DNA of 64,000 nucleotides from Trichobilharzia szidati (Eukaryota; Platyhelminthes; Trematoda; Strigeidida; Schistosomatidae). The notes under the pieces were generated by a model. The model was not told the DNA's origin. It made no database searches and saw only the letters and a list, made by a program, of their open reading frames with translations. The stretch is taken from positions 116,304,110 through 116,368,109 of the forward strand of contig OX235279.1 of the NCBI GenBank assembly GCA_944472155.2, given 5' to 3'. The translations under genes and the position numbers were made by a program. Positions 49,201 through 59,497 of this stretch are shown piece by piece. Every line of letters begins with the position of its first letter. The stretch's first letter is position 1.

Positions 49201-50217
49201 GTCCTAGTGTGTTTTCATTTAATAAAATCCACCTAAGCAGGTCAATGTGATTTCAGTTTTACGATTTGACCACCAATGTGTCCAGTAATTCATTCCCGCG
49301 GTCTTATATTATGCATCAACTCTCAAACCTGTAGCTTCGTTCAGATAAGTGTTGTTTTTTAAATGGCACTCCAAGACTTCTTTTGAAATGCATGTCCTGC
49401 CAAAATGAGAAAAATCTAACGAACAGACGTGGTCATCGTACAGGAGGATTTCAATTTACAGGTAGGTATTCAGAACCATGTCAAGCATAAAGTCCGTTAG
49501 CTGGTACATTTAGAGTCTCAAAGCATGAACGGTTAGTGGTAATCCCCCTCTACAAATGTGTTGAGATTATCACCATCCAGTTCAGAAAAGCGGTGAAATA
49601 GTAATAATCTTAGCCGCTCATATCATCAATTACCGCTGGATAGATCGATGTACTTCTATGATGAGCGGGCCATGACAATAGCACGCGCTTGTCTCCACAT
49701 TGGTTGAGATACGAGGACAAATGGAAGGCCTTCCTGAGTTTATCTCCACAATAACAATATTAACACTGTATTTATGTGGCATTTAAATGAAAAGAAACAT
49801 GGAATATCTAACAAGGTATGTACTCAGTTAACAAGTTCTACAGATATTTGACAGGTTCAATTAATTCTAACTTGTAAGTATGTGTTATTTGTCATAAGTT
49901 CGTATTGGGAAAGAAATTTATGTACCCATAGGAAATCGATATCGAGGTTTGGAACACAAATTCCAACAAAACCGGGCTACTAACATTTCACAGACTGTCA
50001 GATTCTGAAACAAAAATATCTACAGCTATCTAATACTACCTGTATTTCTTCATTATGTCAACTGAAGCTTATTAGAATTGCAAAACTTCATTACTACGAA
50101 TGAATACTAAAAACGTAACAAGAGCTTATTTCATTTTCACTTACCAAGAAGCAAATAACGTGAAATTCGCTCAAAAGGAAATTCAACTGAGGCATCATTT
50201 TCACCACGTTTAATTGG
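31250..50217 (-). CDS. Unidentified large protein, 3' part of a 15+ exon gene
   Basis: Exons, 5' to 3': 50217-50145, 48390-48314, 48150-48018, 47950-47850, 46012-45877, 45022-44736, 44674-44488, 43917-43868, 43757-43662, 41625-41467, 40455-40241, 37151-36715, 35996-35865, 34281-34099, 31317-31250 (stop TAG). Introns are GT...AG, mostly with GTAAG-like donors, and all 14 junctions keep one frame across 2334 bases (777 residues plus stop), strong evidence for a real gene. The product is leucine-rich with many predicted amphipathic helices (e.g. SQVFPILNQIVRFNCFVDFA, DDSLWNRLLLIIKLINSM, VKLWIIYQKWSKEFNL), no signal peptide, no zinc finger and no catalytic motif that I recognise; it ends NVASLIEDF. 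A HEAT/ARM-type scaffold is possible, but that is only inference. The N-terminus and start codon were not found; upstream exons probably lie beyond 50.2 kb. Acceptors of the first, seventh and fourteenth exons were chosen by phase and could shift a few bases. Confidence 0.75.
31560..32240 (+). mobile_element. Penelope-like element remnant: endonuclease C-terminus and 3' UTR
   Basis: Same segment as 13800-14458. Plus-strand frame: PKSLRLKGADAYNSAITRHH, LDMGHQVEIANFSKIINRQR, a stop near 31739, then SIKRLKPNFCVQKEAVISL and terminal CLPW plus stop at 31818-31820. The 3' UTR (to about 32240) matches the right arm at 14134-14458, but there is no inverted left arm here. It lies in the last intron of the large gene, in opposite orientation to it. 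Confidence 0.75.
32241..33224. other. Intronic DNA with an unassigned open frame
   Basis: A plus-strand frame at 32640-32999 (119 codons; contains YPCTREHVKSIIKNRIVV) overlaps a second at 32887-33135. I recognise neither. They directly precede a PLE terminal block and may be decayed transposon coding sequence. Confidence 0.3.
33225..33816. mobile_element. Foldback element from PLE terminal blocks
   Basis: Left arm 33225-33420 and right arm 33601-33816 are inverted copies sharing 'cacagtgaaa', 'ggatgacgtttcgaacaca', 'agttataacta', 'cccattcgtcg' and 'gacaggtgttgaatcat'. The interior of about 180 bp has no coding capacity. The left arm matches the block at 15985-16170, which adjoins a PLE ORF. 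A non-autonomous, solo inverted pseudo-LTR structure is the best reading. Confidence 0.7.
34498..34612 (-). repeat. Solo PLE-type terminal block
   Basis: Reads 'ttatgggtaaattttatttt', 'gtctcacagtgttatacagt', 'actgatgacgtttcgagcac' and 'ttgctcataatcatatcaag'. Nearly identical to 46412-46520 and, reversed, to 12655-12760. Confidence 0.6.
35691..35702 (+). repeat. Poly-C run (12)
   Basis: Twelve consecutive C; unusual in this AT-rich window. Confidence 0.9.
37714..38204 (+). mobile_element. Penelope-like element fragment: GIY-YIG endonuclease
   Basis: Two overlapping frames, one frameshift apart. The first (37714-37986) reads STCSCGAKYICRGQKTLSTR and IL, matching the CxCGxxYxGRTxRxLxxRIxE core of PLE GIY-YIG nucleases; the expected Gly of the YIG/YVG part reads Cys. 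The second (37881-38204) continues VDFRHSANPDHDFKVICQIR, LLKTEQAFVVHEFKSDTLMY and KTSVFNPYF, the 'GH.vd....f.v......R...EA..I....P.LC.Q' C-terminal pattern. It is from a different PLE lineage than 13800 and 31560. Inactive; lies in an intron of the large gene, opposite strand. Confidence 0.7.
38578..38601 (+). repeat. TA microsatellite
   Basis: Pure (TA)n run of 24 bases. Similar shorter runs lie at 39346-39361 and 40137-40160. Confidence 0.9.
38945..39565. mobile_element. Non-autonomous element with terminal inverted repeats
   Basis: Ends of about 65-75 bp are inverted copies: left 'tgcagaataacacggatcca', 'ttttatt', 'cagctgggtacaacttgtaa'; right, reversed, 'tgcaaaataacatggatcca', 'ttttatt', 'cagctgcgtacaacctgtaa'. 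The total is about 620 bp with no ORF. A related copy is at 12840-13464, and the right-end motif recurs after the PLE at 14400-14530, so this could be a PLE pseudo-LTR derivative rather than a DNA transposon. Confidence 0.65.
39096..39108 (+). repeat. Poly-C run (13)
   Basis: Thirteen consecutive C, inside the element at 38945-39565. Confidence 0.9.
41758..41985 (-). mobile_element. tRNA-headed SINE, full length
   Basis: The head (41985-41914, minus) is a 72-nt tRNA-like sequence whose first and last seven bases pair perfectly (GCGTCGG/CCGACGC), with B box GGTTCGATCCC. The T arm is one base off canonical length. It is followed by a body with 'ggttagcgactccatcc' and a tail 'aaataaacactgctacagaa', 'cccta tgttccactgggaacg', 'tgaagggataaataaa'. 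It lies in an intron of the large gene, same strand. The structured head makes it the best candidate here for an intact SINE promoter. Confidence 0.8.
43287..43399. repeat. Short inverted repeat, 42-bp arms
   Basis: The arm 'ttttggtatggttctgttct' plus 'ctgcgctggatagttaattt' is mirrored after a loop of about 30 bases ('aaattaactatccagctcag', 'agaacacaaccacaccaaaa'), with four or five mismatches. Intronic; no element family recognised. Confidence 0.7.
44125..44265 (+). mobile_element. SINE fragment (diverged)
   Basis: Contains 'gttcaattcccggccgaca', a tRNA-like 3' half, then 'gtgtgtgaggttagtaactc' and 'gaaacttcaaa', the order of the SINE body and start of tail. No complete A box. Confidence 0.5.
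46125..46264 (-). mobile_element. RTE-type LINE, extreme 3' end
   Basis: An (ATT)n run at 46123-46139, then 'cctagtggaacacagggctt' and the last 90 bases of coding, almost identical to 17816-17960. Severe 5' truncation, as often happens with LINEs. Confidence 0.85.
46412..46520 (-). repeat. Solo PLE-type terminal block
   Basis: Nearly identical to 34498-34612 ('cattatgggtaaaatttatt', 'actgatgacgttccgagtac', 'gctcataataatatcaaggt'). Confidence 0.6.
46930..47640 (+). mobile_element. RTE-type LINE C-terminal fragment (decayed)
   Basis: Plus-strand pieces in several frames: SVLLYGYAIRQFEVENV, LRSISRAKWYNVVSKAEVRY, EVVKLHGVRRLGYVSRMTSH and a final MAQNRLQWC-like motif. They follow the C-terminal domain of the intact LINE protein at 26039 (LLYACETWPLR, RVSNSEVRRRV, HRLRWLGHVLRM, MAKNRNQW). 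Several stops; inactive. It lies in an intron of the large gene. Confidence 0.75.
48807..48881 (+). mobile_element. SINE tRNA-like head only
   Basis: 'gtcggtggcatagggtttag', 'gacgctgaccgaccatgcac', then 'ggggtttgatccccggccga'. Matches the head at 41914-41985 but lacks body and tail. Confidence 0.7.
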
Positions 50218-50879
50218 CTAACGTACTGATTAAATAACATTTATTTTTCCCAACCTTTATAATATCCAAAATATCATTATGCGTAACCATTATGAGCTCT
50301 TAAGAATTTCTGCAGAGATGGGTAACCAGCAACAAGTGGTTAGTCAGCGGACTCTGGATGGACAGGTTCTGGAAAATGACCAAGAAAAAAATCAATTAAA
50401 ACACAATAAAATACTGACTTATGTTGTAAAGAACGAAAGAGTAGCTAACAAACTCCGAACCTCAGTTTCACATGCTATTCAGTAAATGTAGATCACGCTT
50501 ACTCTAAAAGTTTACATCTGAACGGCTGAAATGACTACAAGATTTCGTAATTTTCATATCACCAAGCATGTTTCTCCACTATCCAGAAGCACACAAAACT
50601 GATATCTATGATCACATAAGATCAAATATCGACTTGCCTAATAAGGGTGTAGCTGACTCAGTTTTCGAATTCAAAAGCACTCAAATGGACGAAAATAAAC
50701 AGGAGAAAGAAAAAATACAGGGAAAATAGTGAGAAATCGATAGATCTGGTACGTCCCATTTGTGACATTGAGAACGACTTTATGCCATATCACCGAAAGT
50801 CTACAGCCTTTTGATGAACTCAAACACATAGTCAATACTCACCTGTGTGGCTAACACTAACATTTAAAGACTTCATAAG

Positions 50880-51500
50880 CTGATACAAGGTTTTGACGTA
50901 ACCATGCCTAACCCTTTTCCACCTTATCCCTGTCAGCTGACATTAACCGGTCAGGAAGGTGAGGCCTCAGCATGCGTGTCTTGACCGTCTCAACCATTGT
51001 AGCTTCACAACCACATTGACTGATTTCCCCTCCTCACTTAACTCTATTCCTAACCTCAATATTACACATTATATTGCACAACACGGGAAACTGCGCACAA
51101 ACACCTATGGTCAAAGAAGGCTAGTAATTTCATGTCTGCAAATGTCAACAGCTATCTCTCACAGGTATTTAGAATGATAAAGCGAACACCTCAGCGGTAC
51201 ACATCATGTTTGCAGAAACTGGATGTTATATCTACGACAGATATGACTCTTTTCTCCATGTTGATATCTCACTAGCAATTAGTCCATTAGAGCTCAAGCA
51301 ACTTCCCATATAAGCGAAGTGGTCAACACATGCAACGATCTCACCTATCACTAATCCAGAATTTGATGCAAACCAGTCCTGAATCATTTTACGTTTGGCA
51401 GAGGCGACTCGCCTGCCAAACATACTAAGGTATTCACAAGACCACACTTTTTTAACGCATCCACGTTGAAAGACTATATCACCCACACTCTACCTCCACG
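50880..51500 (-). mobile_element. RTE-type LINE C-terminal fragment (decayed)
   Basis: Minus-strand frame at 51486-51232 contains KRKMIQDWFASNSGLVIGE and VDHFAYMGSCLSSNG, matching CKVLLQDW and VDKFVYLGSCVSAGG of the intact LINE; further on, LSEEGKSVNVVVKLQWLRR matches the 'VV.LH.LRWLG' region. Stops and frameshifts; inactive. Confidence 0.75.
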
Positions 51501-51549
51501 AGACCGTTGATTGGCGACTAGCTAGCCTCCAAATGGCTTAAGTCCACTT

Positions 51550-51645
51550 TTTTCTTCCTTCACGTTCCCCAGTGGAACATAGGGCTTCAAGCTAGTGGCT
51601 TGAAGTTTCAGTAGCAGTGTTTATTTTACAGGATGGGTCACATTT
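51550..51645 (-). mobile_element. SINE tail
   Basis: Minus-strand copy of the tail at 16607-16722, including 'gttccccagtggaacatagg' and 'agtagcagtgtttatttt' read on the plus strand. Head missing. Confidence 0.75.
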
Positions 51646-54473
51646 ATTAGTGCATCTACGACGAGCTAAAACAAAAGTGTGAACATTGGGCATCCCCGAA
51701 GGACAACACTGGTTGTTATTACTTCTCATGCCAACGCTCCATAAGCGTTTACATGGCTGATTTATCTCCCTCTATGAACTGGGACAATCAAAGATACCCA
51801 CTACTCCAACAGAAATGTCTCAGATTCCCACACACTACTGATTTTGTTAGTTAACCCAGACAATAATTCATCATCATCCTTAGGCGCCTCTGGATTCACA
51901 CCATCGAGGCCCACTGCTTAAACTCAGTTCGAGAGATGAGAAAGATTTGTCAACCTCTATTATGACAAATAAAATTACTACCGCACAACTGGCGAATGAA
52001 TAATTCAGTCATGCGAAAACTGGATTCATTCTTCAACTAAGCCGGAAAGTGGGAGATAGCGAATGCAAACTAATGATAAAGATCCAACAGCATGACCCCG
52101 GAAACCAAAGGTCTAAATTATTGCAAGGAGAAAACAACCCAGCTAACACTGACTCCAACGCAGTGTGAAAACTTTGGGTCCACTGCAGAGAAGTGCCCAT
52201 CATGTCCCACTTTCTGTAGTAAACCTGGAGTTCTTGCTACTTGGAAACAAGAGCTAAGAACAATGAAGCACACAATAGTGTAAAAACGTGTTTGTTAGGA
52301 AATCCCCAGTAACAACGAAGACTCAGTTCCAGGGACTGAGTTTCCGATTAGCTGACAGCTGTGAGGAATCACACAACACTCAAGGACTAACAGAATGAAT
52401 CGGAACAACTAGCCGAAGTCATCTAGTGGAAGAGGACTTCTTGTGTAGAAAAGTTTCTTTAACAGAAATAAATATAATAAAACTGATTCGGAGAGAATAT
52501 ATGTGTTGGGGTGACTCTTAACTATAGCAACCCAAAGCGAAACTACCCAATGAACGGATTGATGACACTGATGAATTTATGTACAGATATTGGCTTAACC
52601 TGACTATGAGGACTCCTGTGAGAAATTAGGTTTTCTTGGAACATATACAAGTAACCACTTTTCAATATTGCATTACTTGTACATGGGCGTTTATTTCAAA
52701 TTACGCACTTCTACTTCTTACGCATCTGATTCGTTGCTGGAGGTAGTTTCGTTTTAGGTTGCTATAGTTTAGAGTTACACGGTCGTGGCATCTATTATTT
52801 ACAGTTACCGAAGCATGTTGTTAAGTAATGCTGAACAGGTTGAATTTGTGCAACCATGCCGTCCTTCGCATTAGGTCGACCTTGAGATCGACTCCAAACA
52901 AATTTGTCATGCTCCTAATATGCAAAGCGGACTACTAAAATAGTTAATGCGAACTGTTCTTCGTCTACAGTAGAATTATGAAGACTGTCCTTTTCAGTCT
53001 TTGTTGTGGCTCTGGTATACCCCTGAGGGATGGTCGTGTGGTAGTCTAGTAGTTTTTTTGAGACCATTATTCTCATATAGTCGACATTTGTCGTTTCCAT
53101 GGTTAGACCTACTAAGTCGTCTGCTATATTTAGAAGTCGAAAAAAAATGACTGTCATGACAACGAAATCTATTGTGAAAAAGTAAAATATGCCGAAGAAA
53201 CAGAAAATTAAATTATTATGCATTGAACGTTGACGAGAAAAAATTGTTGGGTGAGTTTGGATTAAGGCTGCTGTTGACAAAAATTCATGTGAGGACGACT
53301 ATATCTATTTAGTCTGTATGGCAGACAACTGAATTTAAACTGTGGGCTCGTTAATGCTAACAAATACCCCCTTAATAATGATTCGATGACCACAATTTCC
53401 AATGAAGCACTGAGGGAGTAGAATAAGTGTGGCGAAATGATGTGTGAGTGCACTCGAGTTTTGGTTATCTGAGAAGTTATCTCTCAGTGGCTGCTGCACG
53501 ACTCACAACAATAGCACCTTGGGGGACTCTGGCTGTTTTCAGGTTATTCAATATCTACAGGTAGTTGATCCCTAAAATACATGGTTTCTTCATCCATTAC
53601 CTGCACTTTTTCCTTCCATAGTTCCGCTACCTAACTCCTGTTCTTCCCTATTGCTTTTACAAGCTGTTGGCGTGTCTACTAGTAAGCAGCAGATCACTGA
53701 GTTTTTAAGTGTACGCATGAGACACTGCGTTGGTTTAACAGGGCCGTCAGAGATCTGATGTAAGTGTACCTATGGGTTGTGGCGCCGTACACATTCTGAT
53801 CACGTATTTCAAATAGTCTGTGCCCATGCCATGATTATAGGAGCTGGGTGTGGGACAAAATTAACAGAAGAAGAGGGAAACCGACTAATCGAGAGTTACA
53901 CTGAGCGACAGATTTGCCTGTTTTAACACTAGTAGCGGCATTCCTACAGATCTGTCATGGAAGTCATTTCGTTGGATTTTCTAGCTGCATTTGGGACGGA
54001 GGAAGCTTCTCATCCGCTCTTTATACAATTTCCATGGATCCGTCAATTCTGAAACACTTCATTTGATAGACTGAAGAGGTGTTCTCCTCAAAGATTCAGT
54101 ACAGATGGCTGAATCTCTGCACAACACAAGAACTTCCTAGATTTGAATTCCTTTGCAGAAGGTTAAAGAAGTTCGTACATTCACCTCAATTTCAGCCATT
54201 CAGCGCTCAGGGTTCAATATATACCTATGTGTGCTGCCTGAATCGGACTGCAGACATGCGTGTTTTCAAAGAACGAGACCGCAGGTCTGCATTGCGGCGT
54301 GGTTGTAAATCTCTGTACTACCTTCATACCATCGTTAATAAATACAGTAGTAGGGGTTACGTTCTCCCTTCTCCAGTTAAGGCAATGTTGAGAGTAGCCT
54401 TGTCTCCAGGTTAGGCCAGCCAAACTAAAGAGTCATCAAGGCGATTATACAGCATATCCCCTTTTTGAAATGG
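51646..54473. other. Unassigned DNA between the large gene and the giant inverted repeat
   Basis: Open frames at 52092-52283 (plus; Cys-rich CPSCPTFCSK), 52915-53280 (minus; contains ADDLVGLTMET), 53262-53453 (minus) and 54079-54414 (plus; basic, Arg-rich) have no match that I can support. They may be decayed retroelement coding sequence or upstream exons of the large gene; I found no phase-compatible donor to prefer the latter. Confidence 0.3.
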
Positions 54474-56389
54474 CTCTACATTTATCAGGTGGGTATTCGG
54501 GCGTCTCAGTAAGTAGTTCAAAATATACCAGCAAGATTTCATGGAAGTTCAATAACATACGTTTGACTTTTGAAATTACTGTCTTTAATCCATTATACTG
54601 CACAAATATCAGTATCAAGCGATAAAAGAATGGCATCAGTATCAAGCGACATTTTCTGATAAAAGCACAACTAATGTAACGCAGTTCAAGAATACAATGC
54701 AGCCTACAATGTGTGAGTCAGAAGAACTCTCCTGATGCGGAATTTCTGTCGAAAAGAATATAACGCAATGCAACTTGTCGTCGAACCGCCATAGCAGTGG
54801 ACCACAATACTACAATCTCAGGTAATATGCAATAAGGCCACTGGTGAGAACATGTCACAATCCAAGCCCACTGGTGTAATTACATTTTTGGAAGCGAACG
54901 ATGCCCCAGTTTACTTGACTTCAACAATAAAGGTCAGTTACGAATGCTCTGGACTAGTGATTTGGGGAAATTATTTATCGTTACAGCTTAGCCCCTAGTG
55001 AGGTTATGAGTCCTCAAGTAAAAACGAGCCGGAAGTCAAAAGTCTATCCTAGCGTCACTAGTTAAACTTCTTATGGGTGTGATGGTAATGAGCAGCCTTC
55101 TGGTCTCCTAACTGAAAAGAATTTGTTTCATATTCATTTGTCGGTTTTCGTGATTCATCTGATTTTCGTCCAATGCCACCGTATTTGGAAGGGAAAACAA
55201 GAATGTTGTGAACTCCGTCTAACACATTAGCAAAAATAATGCTTCAGTTAGAGCATACATGCAGTGCTCAGAAATGCGAAGCGATGCAACATCAGGGATC
55301 ATGAGTCCCTAAGAGCAGCCTGAACGTACATATAATGCCAGAAAATGCATTCTATTGATGACGCAGGTTACGCTGAGAAGAGACCCTCATATACATGAGG
55401 AATTTGCCATCAGCATAATCTGCAGCTTTTGAAATCAATGTGGGACACATCCGTCACGAATATCCCTGGCCAAGATGGTTAAACGTCTAGTATGCGAGGA
55501 ACAAATTGGTGTCTTAGAAAAAAACCAACCATTTGGGCCTCACTGGCTCCTTTGATGTCAGGTTAAGCTCTTGAACCGCAGGTCCCGGACGATCTCGTAA
55601 ACATAAAAGTGGAAGGACAGTTTGCGAAACTGAAGTCTATCACTCTTTTCTAAACGACGTGTTTCATGAAAAGCGACAGTTACTGGAATGTATCTGGGTG
55701 ATTCCTCAACGCCGTTGGTATCTGGCCTTCATGAGCTATCTGGCTGCTTTCTTGAGACTGCAATGCACTTATCACAGCACCAAAAATAACTTAGGTATAA
55801 CATGAGTGGATCAAACTGAATCAACTTAAAATTAGATAAGTTAAAGTCTACTGCACTTGGGGATGTTTAGGTGTCTTAATGGGCATGTATTGGCCATGTT
55901 TGGATGCCATGTCGCGCTACTCTTCTGTGCTAGTTGCACTGTAGGTTAACTCTCAATGAAAGGTTCAAGCAGTTTCTTACGTTTAATTTGTATGCTTCTC
56001 GGATTTCAGGTCGGCTGCGTGGCGTGTATGGATTGGTGTCCCAAGACGGTGCCATGGGTGGCTAACTGCAAAACGTTCCCTTTTTCACCTCTCTACATCA
56101 TTATTCGAAGTAAGAGCAATTTTTGACCTTGGGCAGTAATTTTTACTGGGCTGGACTTATGTTGGTTGCTTGGTAAACTGTTTCGTGAACAATGTTTCGT
56201 GAAATTGTGTTATATGCTCTCTGGATTGATAGAAATTCTCATTTTGTAACAAGTCATGTTAGTTTCCGCGTCATGTGATCGGACTGCGACACACTCTAAG
56301 TGTAATGAGATAAAAACCAACATAATGCCACTAAATAACTTTTCTTCCTCTCCTTTTACAGAAAGAAACGCTGACGTAGCTCTGTCGGA
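54474..56389. other. Unassigned DNA inside the left arm
   Basis: No long frame. A stretch near 55490-55560 reads EEQIGVLEKNQPFGPHWLL, vaguely like the region ahead of motif A in CR1/Jockey reverse transcriptases, which would fit the RT relic that follows. Not firm. Confidence 0.3.
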
Positions 56390-57155
56390 GCAGGAAGAGG
56401 ATCGTCTGGCTTAGCTTGTTATAGTTGCTCACTTTGACGAAATGAACTTTGTTAAGTATGCGGACGATCTAACTTTTTCAATGCCTGTTAACTCCCAGCT
56501 AGACTTTACTAAGATGAACAGCTTTCTATCAGGAGTCAGTAAATGGTCTTTGTCTTTTGGTCTTAAACTGAATCCTTCCAAAAGTCAGACTGTTAATTTC
56601 AGTTTCCGATGCAAAAGAAAGTAAAATGAGGCTGTTAATTTCTATGATCATTGTATAACTGATGATAGTGATATATAAATTAAGTCTGACGTTAAGTATC
56701 TTGGATTAATTCTTTCTTCTGACCAATCCTAGTCCTGCCATGTCCTAGCGATTTCTAAAAGAATATTTCGTCTGAATTATCCCATATTTGAATATTCATC
56801 CATATGTCGATCATGATGACAAATCCAAATCACTACATATACAGTGCTAATAAACCTGGATATCTATGAAATAACGGAAATATGCTGACAGCCGCATTTC
56901 AGATCCCACTGACCCGTTCGATGGTAAAATTCTGCCCTTGCATGCCTCTTTCGACATTTTGTATGGATTGGTTCGCAGTTATTCTGGTTCCAGACCAAAA
57001 AGAATCAAAAATCAACCGGTCGCTGAATTATTAATACTTCTCTGCATGTTTAACTGGATAATAACTGCTGTGGTGAGCCTCATGCGGATTAAATTGCTAA
57101 ATTAGCTCGTATTTTATGCGATGAAAATAGTGTCAGGGATGAACTAACTAACCTT
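56390..57155 (+). mobile_element. CR1/Jockey-like LINE RT relic (left arm)
   Basis: Contains NFVKYADDLTFSMPV with the catalytic YADD, then SFLSGVSKWSLSFGLKLN and PSKSQTVNFSF, a stop, and beyond it DVKYLGLILSSD and CHVLAISKRIFRL. This 'KYLG..LSSDL.W..H' order marks non-RTE LINEs of the CR1/Jockey group. Multiple stops. It is joined directly to the RTE relic at about 57160. Confidence 0.7.
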
Positions 57156-57159
57156 GTTT

Positions 57160-58976
57160 GCTTCGATTATCATCTCTATCTGAAAGTTCTAGTAGTATGT
57201 ACCACCTGCGTTCCTCCATGGACCCTGTGGCTTCGGCATCCGGCGTACCTGGTGTCGGTGTCGCAATAAGCGCTACAGCCGTAGCTACATTACTCAACTG
57301 GATCCCCATTAACAGCAATTTATGTGCTGTGAGACTGGAAGGCTTTACGAAAGTAAAGTGTGGTAGGCCAGATGGACGGTGTCTATTTGTTGTCTCTGCA
57401 GATGCAATGACGGATTGCAGTTCGGATGCTATTAAGGATGAGTTCTACTACCAAGTGAGCGATCTCTTGAAACAGGCGGTTCAAGAGAATATCGTAGTGC
57501 TGTCTGGGGACTTGAATGCACACGTTGGGCGTCTAAGCTCAGAGGAGAATCGTCTAGGTAGTCAGTGGGGTTTACATGGTCACAGGTCAGATAATGAGGT
57601 CCATCTTCTGCAGCTTTGCGCATATCACAACCTATTTCTGGCCAGCACCAACATCCGGCACAGCCATCGCCGTAGAGCCACCTGGCGTCCTCCCTCTGCA
57701 AATCAAGCTTGGACTCGGATTGAACATATGCTGTCAGTTTCGGGTGGCGAGGATGCATACAAGACTGCCGCTCCTTCTAGAGCACATGTCTGGACTCCGA
57801 TCATGCGTTAGTGTGTGCTAAGTTCGTCTTGCTATTTGGTGGGGTTCATAAACGGCGTCATCTAACCGTTGATGTGAACTAACGAGTAGCACCTGCTACT
57901 TCCTTGAAGTACCAGAATGAGTTACAATCACTGCTTGCTAGCAACCCCCAAGTAGTATAGAGGAACACTGGCTTCATCTGCAGGACGTCATGCAAATAGC
58001 GAGTGTAGCCGCTTGAGGCTTAAAAGAATGATCCGTTAAAAACCACTGGGCTTCCGTGAGTTCCTTGCAACTCCTGGATGAAAGCCGGTCTATTCCGGCT
58101 GGCAGCGAATGCAACAATACGCGAAAGGCACTTACGCGCAAGATTAGACAGTGTTTACCCAAGGACCGCGAAGCCTGGTGGTCAAAACGTGCGTGTGAGA
58201 TGGAGTCAGCTGCTGCATCTGGCAACAGTCGGAAGTTGTTCCGGCTCATCTGAGTCACCGGCAGCAAGAAACAAGGTATCAACGAGACGGTCTGTGAGGC
58301 AAATGGCACGCCAATTGCCAGGCTGAAAAGACTCCTGCAGGCTGCCCAAATCACACTTAATCAGTTAGCGATCAGTGTCTGTAAGTATGGTATGTGCTTT
58401 GCACCGTCTAAGTGCAAAGTACTGTTACAAGATTGGCGGGAGCCTGTACCTGCACTCACTCTTGCAGGTGAACTGCTTGAAGTTGTCGATAAGTTTGTGT
58501 GTCTGGGTAGTTGTTTCAGTGCTTGCAGAGGGTTGACGGATGAGATTTCCAGCTGTATAATGAAGGGTATGGTGGCATACATCAATTTGAGCCACCTTTG
58601 AAGCCGGCACGACGCTAGCCTGGCTGTCAAAGGTCTGGTGTACAATGCTTCGGTGCCGGCTGTTTTACTTTACGCCTGTGAAACCTGGCCTCTCAGAGCT
58701 GAGGATGTACGGCGGCTCTGCGTATTCGATCATCGCTGTCTCCCCAGGACTGCTTGCGTTCGATAGGATCATTGCTTGAGTAATTCTTAGGTTCAGCGGT
58801 TTGTGTTCGGTCACAGTGGAGATCACCATTCGTTGAGTGTTGTCATATGGAAACACCCGCTTCAGTGGCTGCGAATGTCATCCCAGAGGCTTCCGTACAG
58901 GTCTTTGTTCGCTAGCTCTGGAACGGGACGGAAAAGGTGGAGGGGTGACCAGTCCATGAAGTGGCGTCGTGGGAAG
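57160..58976 (+). mobile_element. Internally deleted RTE relic (left arm)
   Basis: Same family as the intact LINE at 25446. Frame 57158-57811 covers most of the endonuclease (RCLFVVSADAMTD, VVLSGDLNAHVGRLSS, but the catalytic IDH reads IEH). After a decayed stretch, position about 58336 jumps from the region equivalent to 27405 straight to that of 28281, removing about 876 bp with all core RT motifs including YADD. It ends at 'gtggcgtcgtggga', equivalent to about 28931. Dead element. Confidence 0.85.
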
Positions 58977-59093
58977 CAAAAGTGAGGTGAAAAGTGACAT
59001 TTGGGAGCAGTGTGCATCAAGATAAGTTCTGGATAAACGTAAAAGCCAATGTGTAAACGAACACTTAAGCAACGTCAATCCAACATGGCCGAC

Positions 59094-59380
59094 TAAAATG
59101 GACGAAAGTGATGTCCAAGTGCCTAACCCTCCCAGTGACCTTGGACGTGCCGGATAATATCAGTCGTGCCTGTGTGATCACCCAGTTAGTGTGTGCTTTA
59201 GTTTATAGGCCAAGTTAAACTTTAGACACCAATAACTACCAATCAGCGAACGACGTCGAATTATCCAATCAGATTCAGGAACGCAGTTCAATGTTGTATA
59301 GCGCATGATTCATTTCAATGCATGCCCTTACAAGGTTACGTTTGCAGTTCGAGGAGGACAGTGTCCCTCAGTCCAATTTT
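59094..59380. other. Spacer of the giant inverted repeat
   Basis: 287 bases of unique sequence that do not pair with each other beyond the first dozen imperfect bases on each side. Read outward on the minus strand from 59390, an ATG opens MADKIGLRDTVLLELQT then stop, too short to call a gene. Confidence 0.85.
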
Positions 59381-59497
59381 GTCGGCCATGTTGGATTGAC
59401 GTTGCTTAAGTGTTCGTTTACACATTGGCTTTTACGTTTATCCAGAACTTATCTTGATGCACACTGCTCCCAAATGTCACTTTTCACCTCACTTTTG

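Larger units (their letters stand above)
54474..59093 (+). repeat. Left arm of a giant inverted repeat
   Basis: Position p pairs with 118474-p throughout: frames at 56442-56624, 57158-57811, 58056-58253 and 58392-58601 all have exact mirror partners at 61850-62032, 60663-61316, 60221-60418 and 59873-60082. The outermost testable pair is 54474 with 64000, so the arm is at least 4620 bp and may continue left. The only difference I noticed is 57219 (T) against 61255, which changes Met to Lys in the relic frame. Confidence 0.95.
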
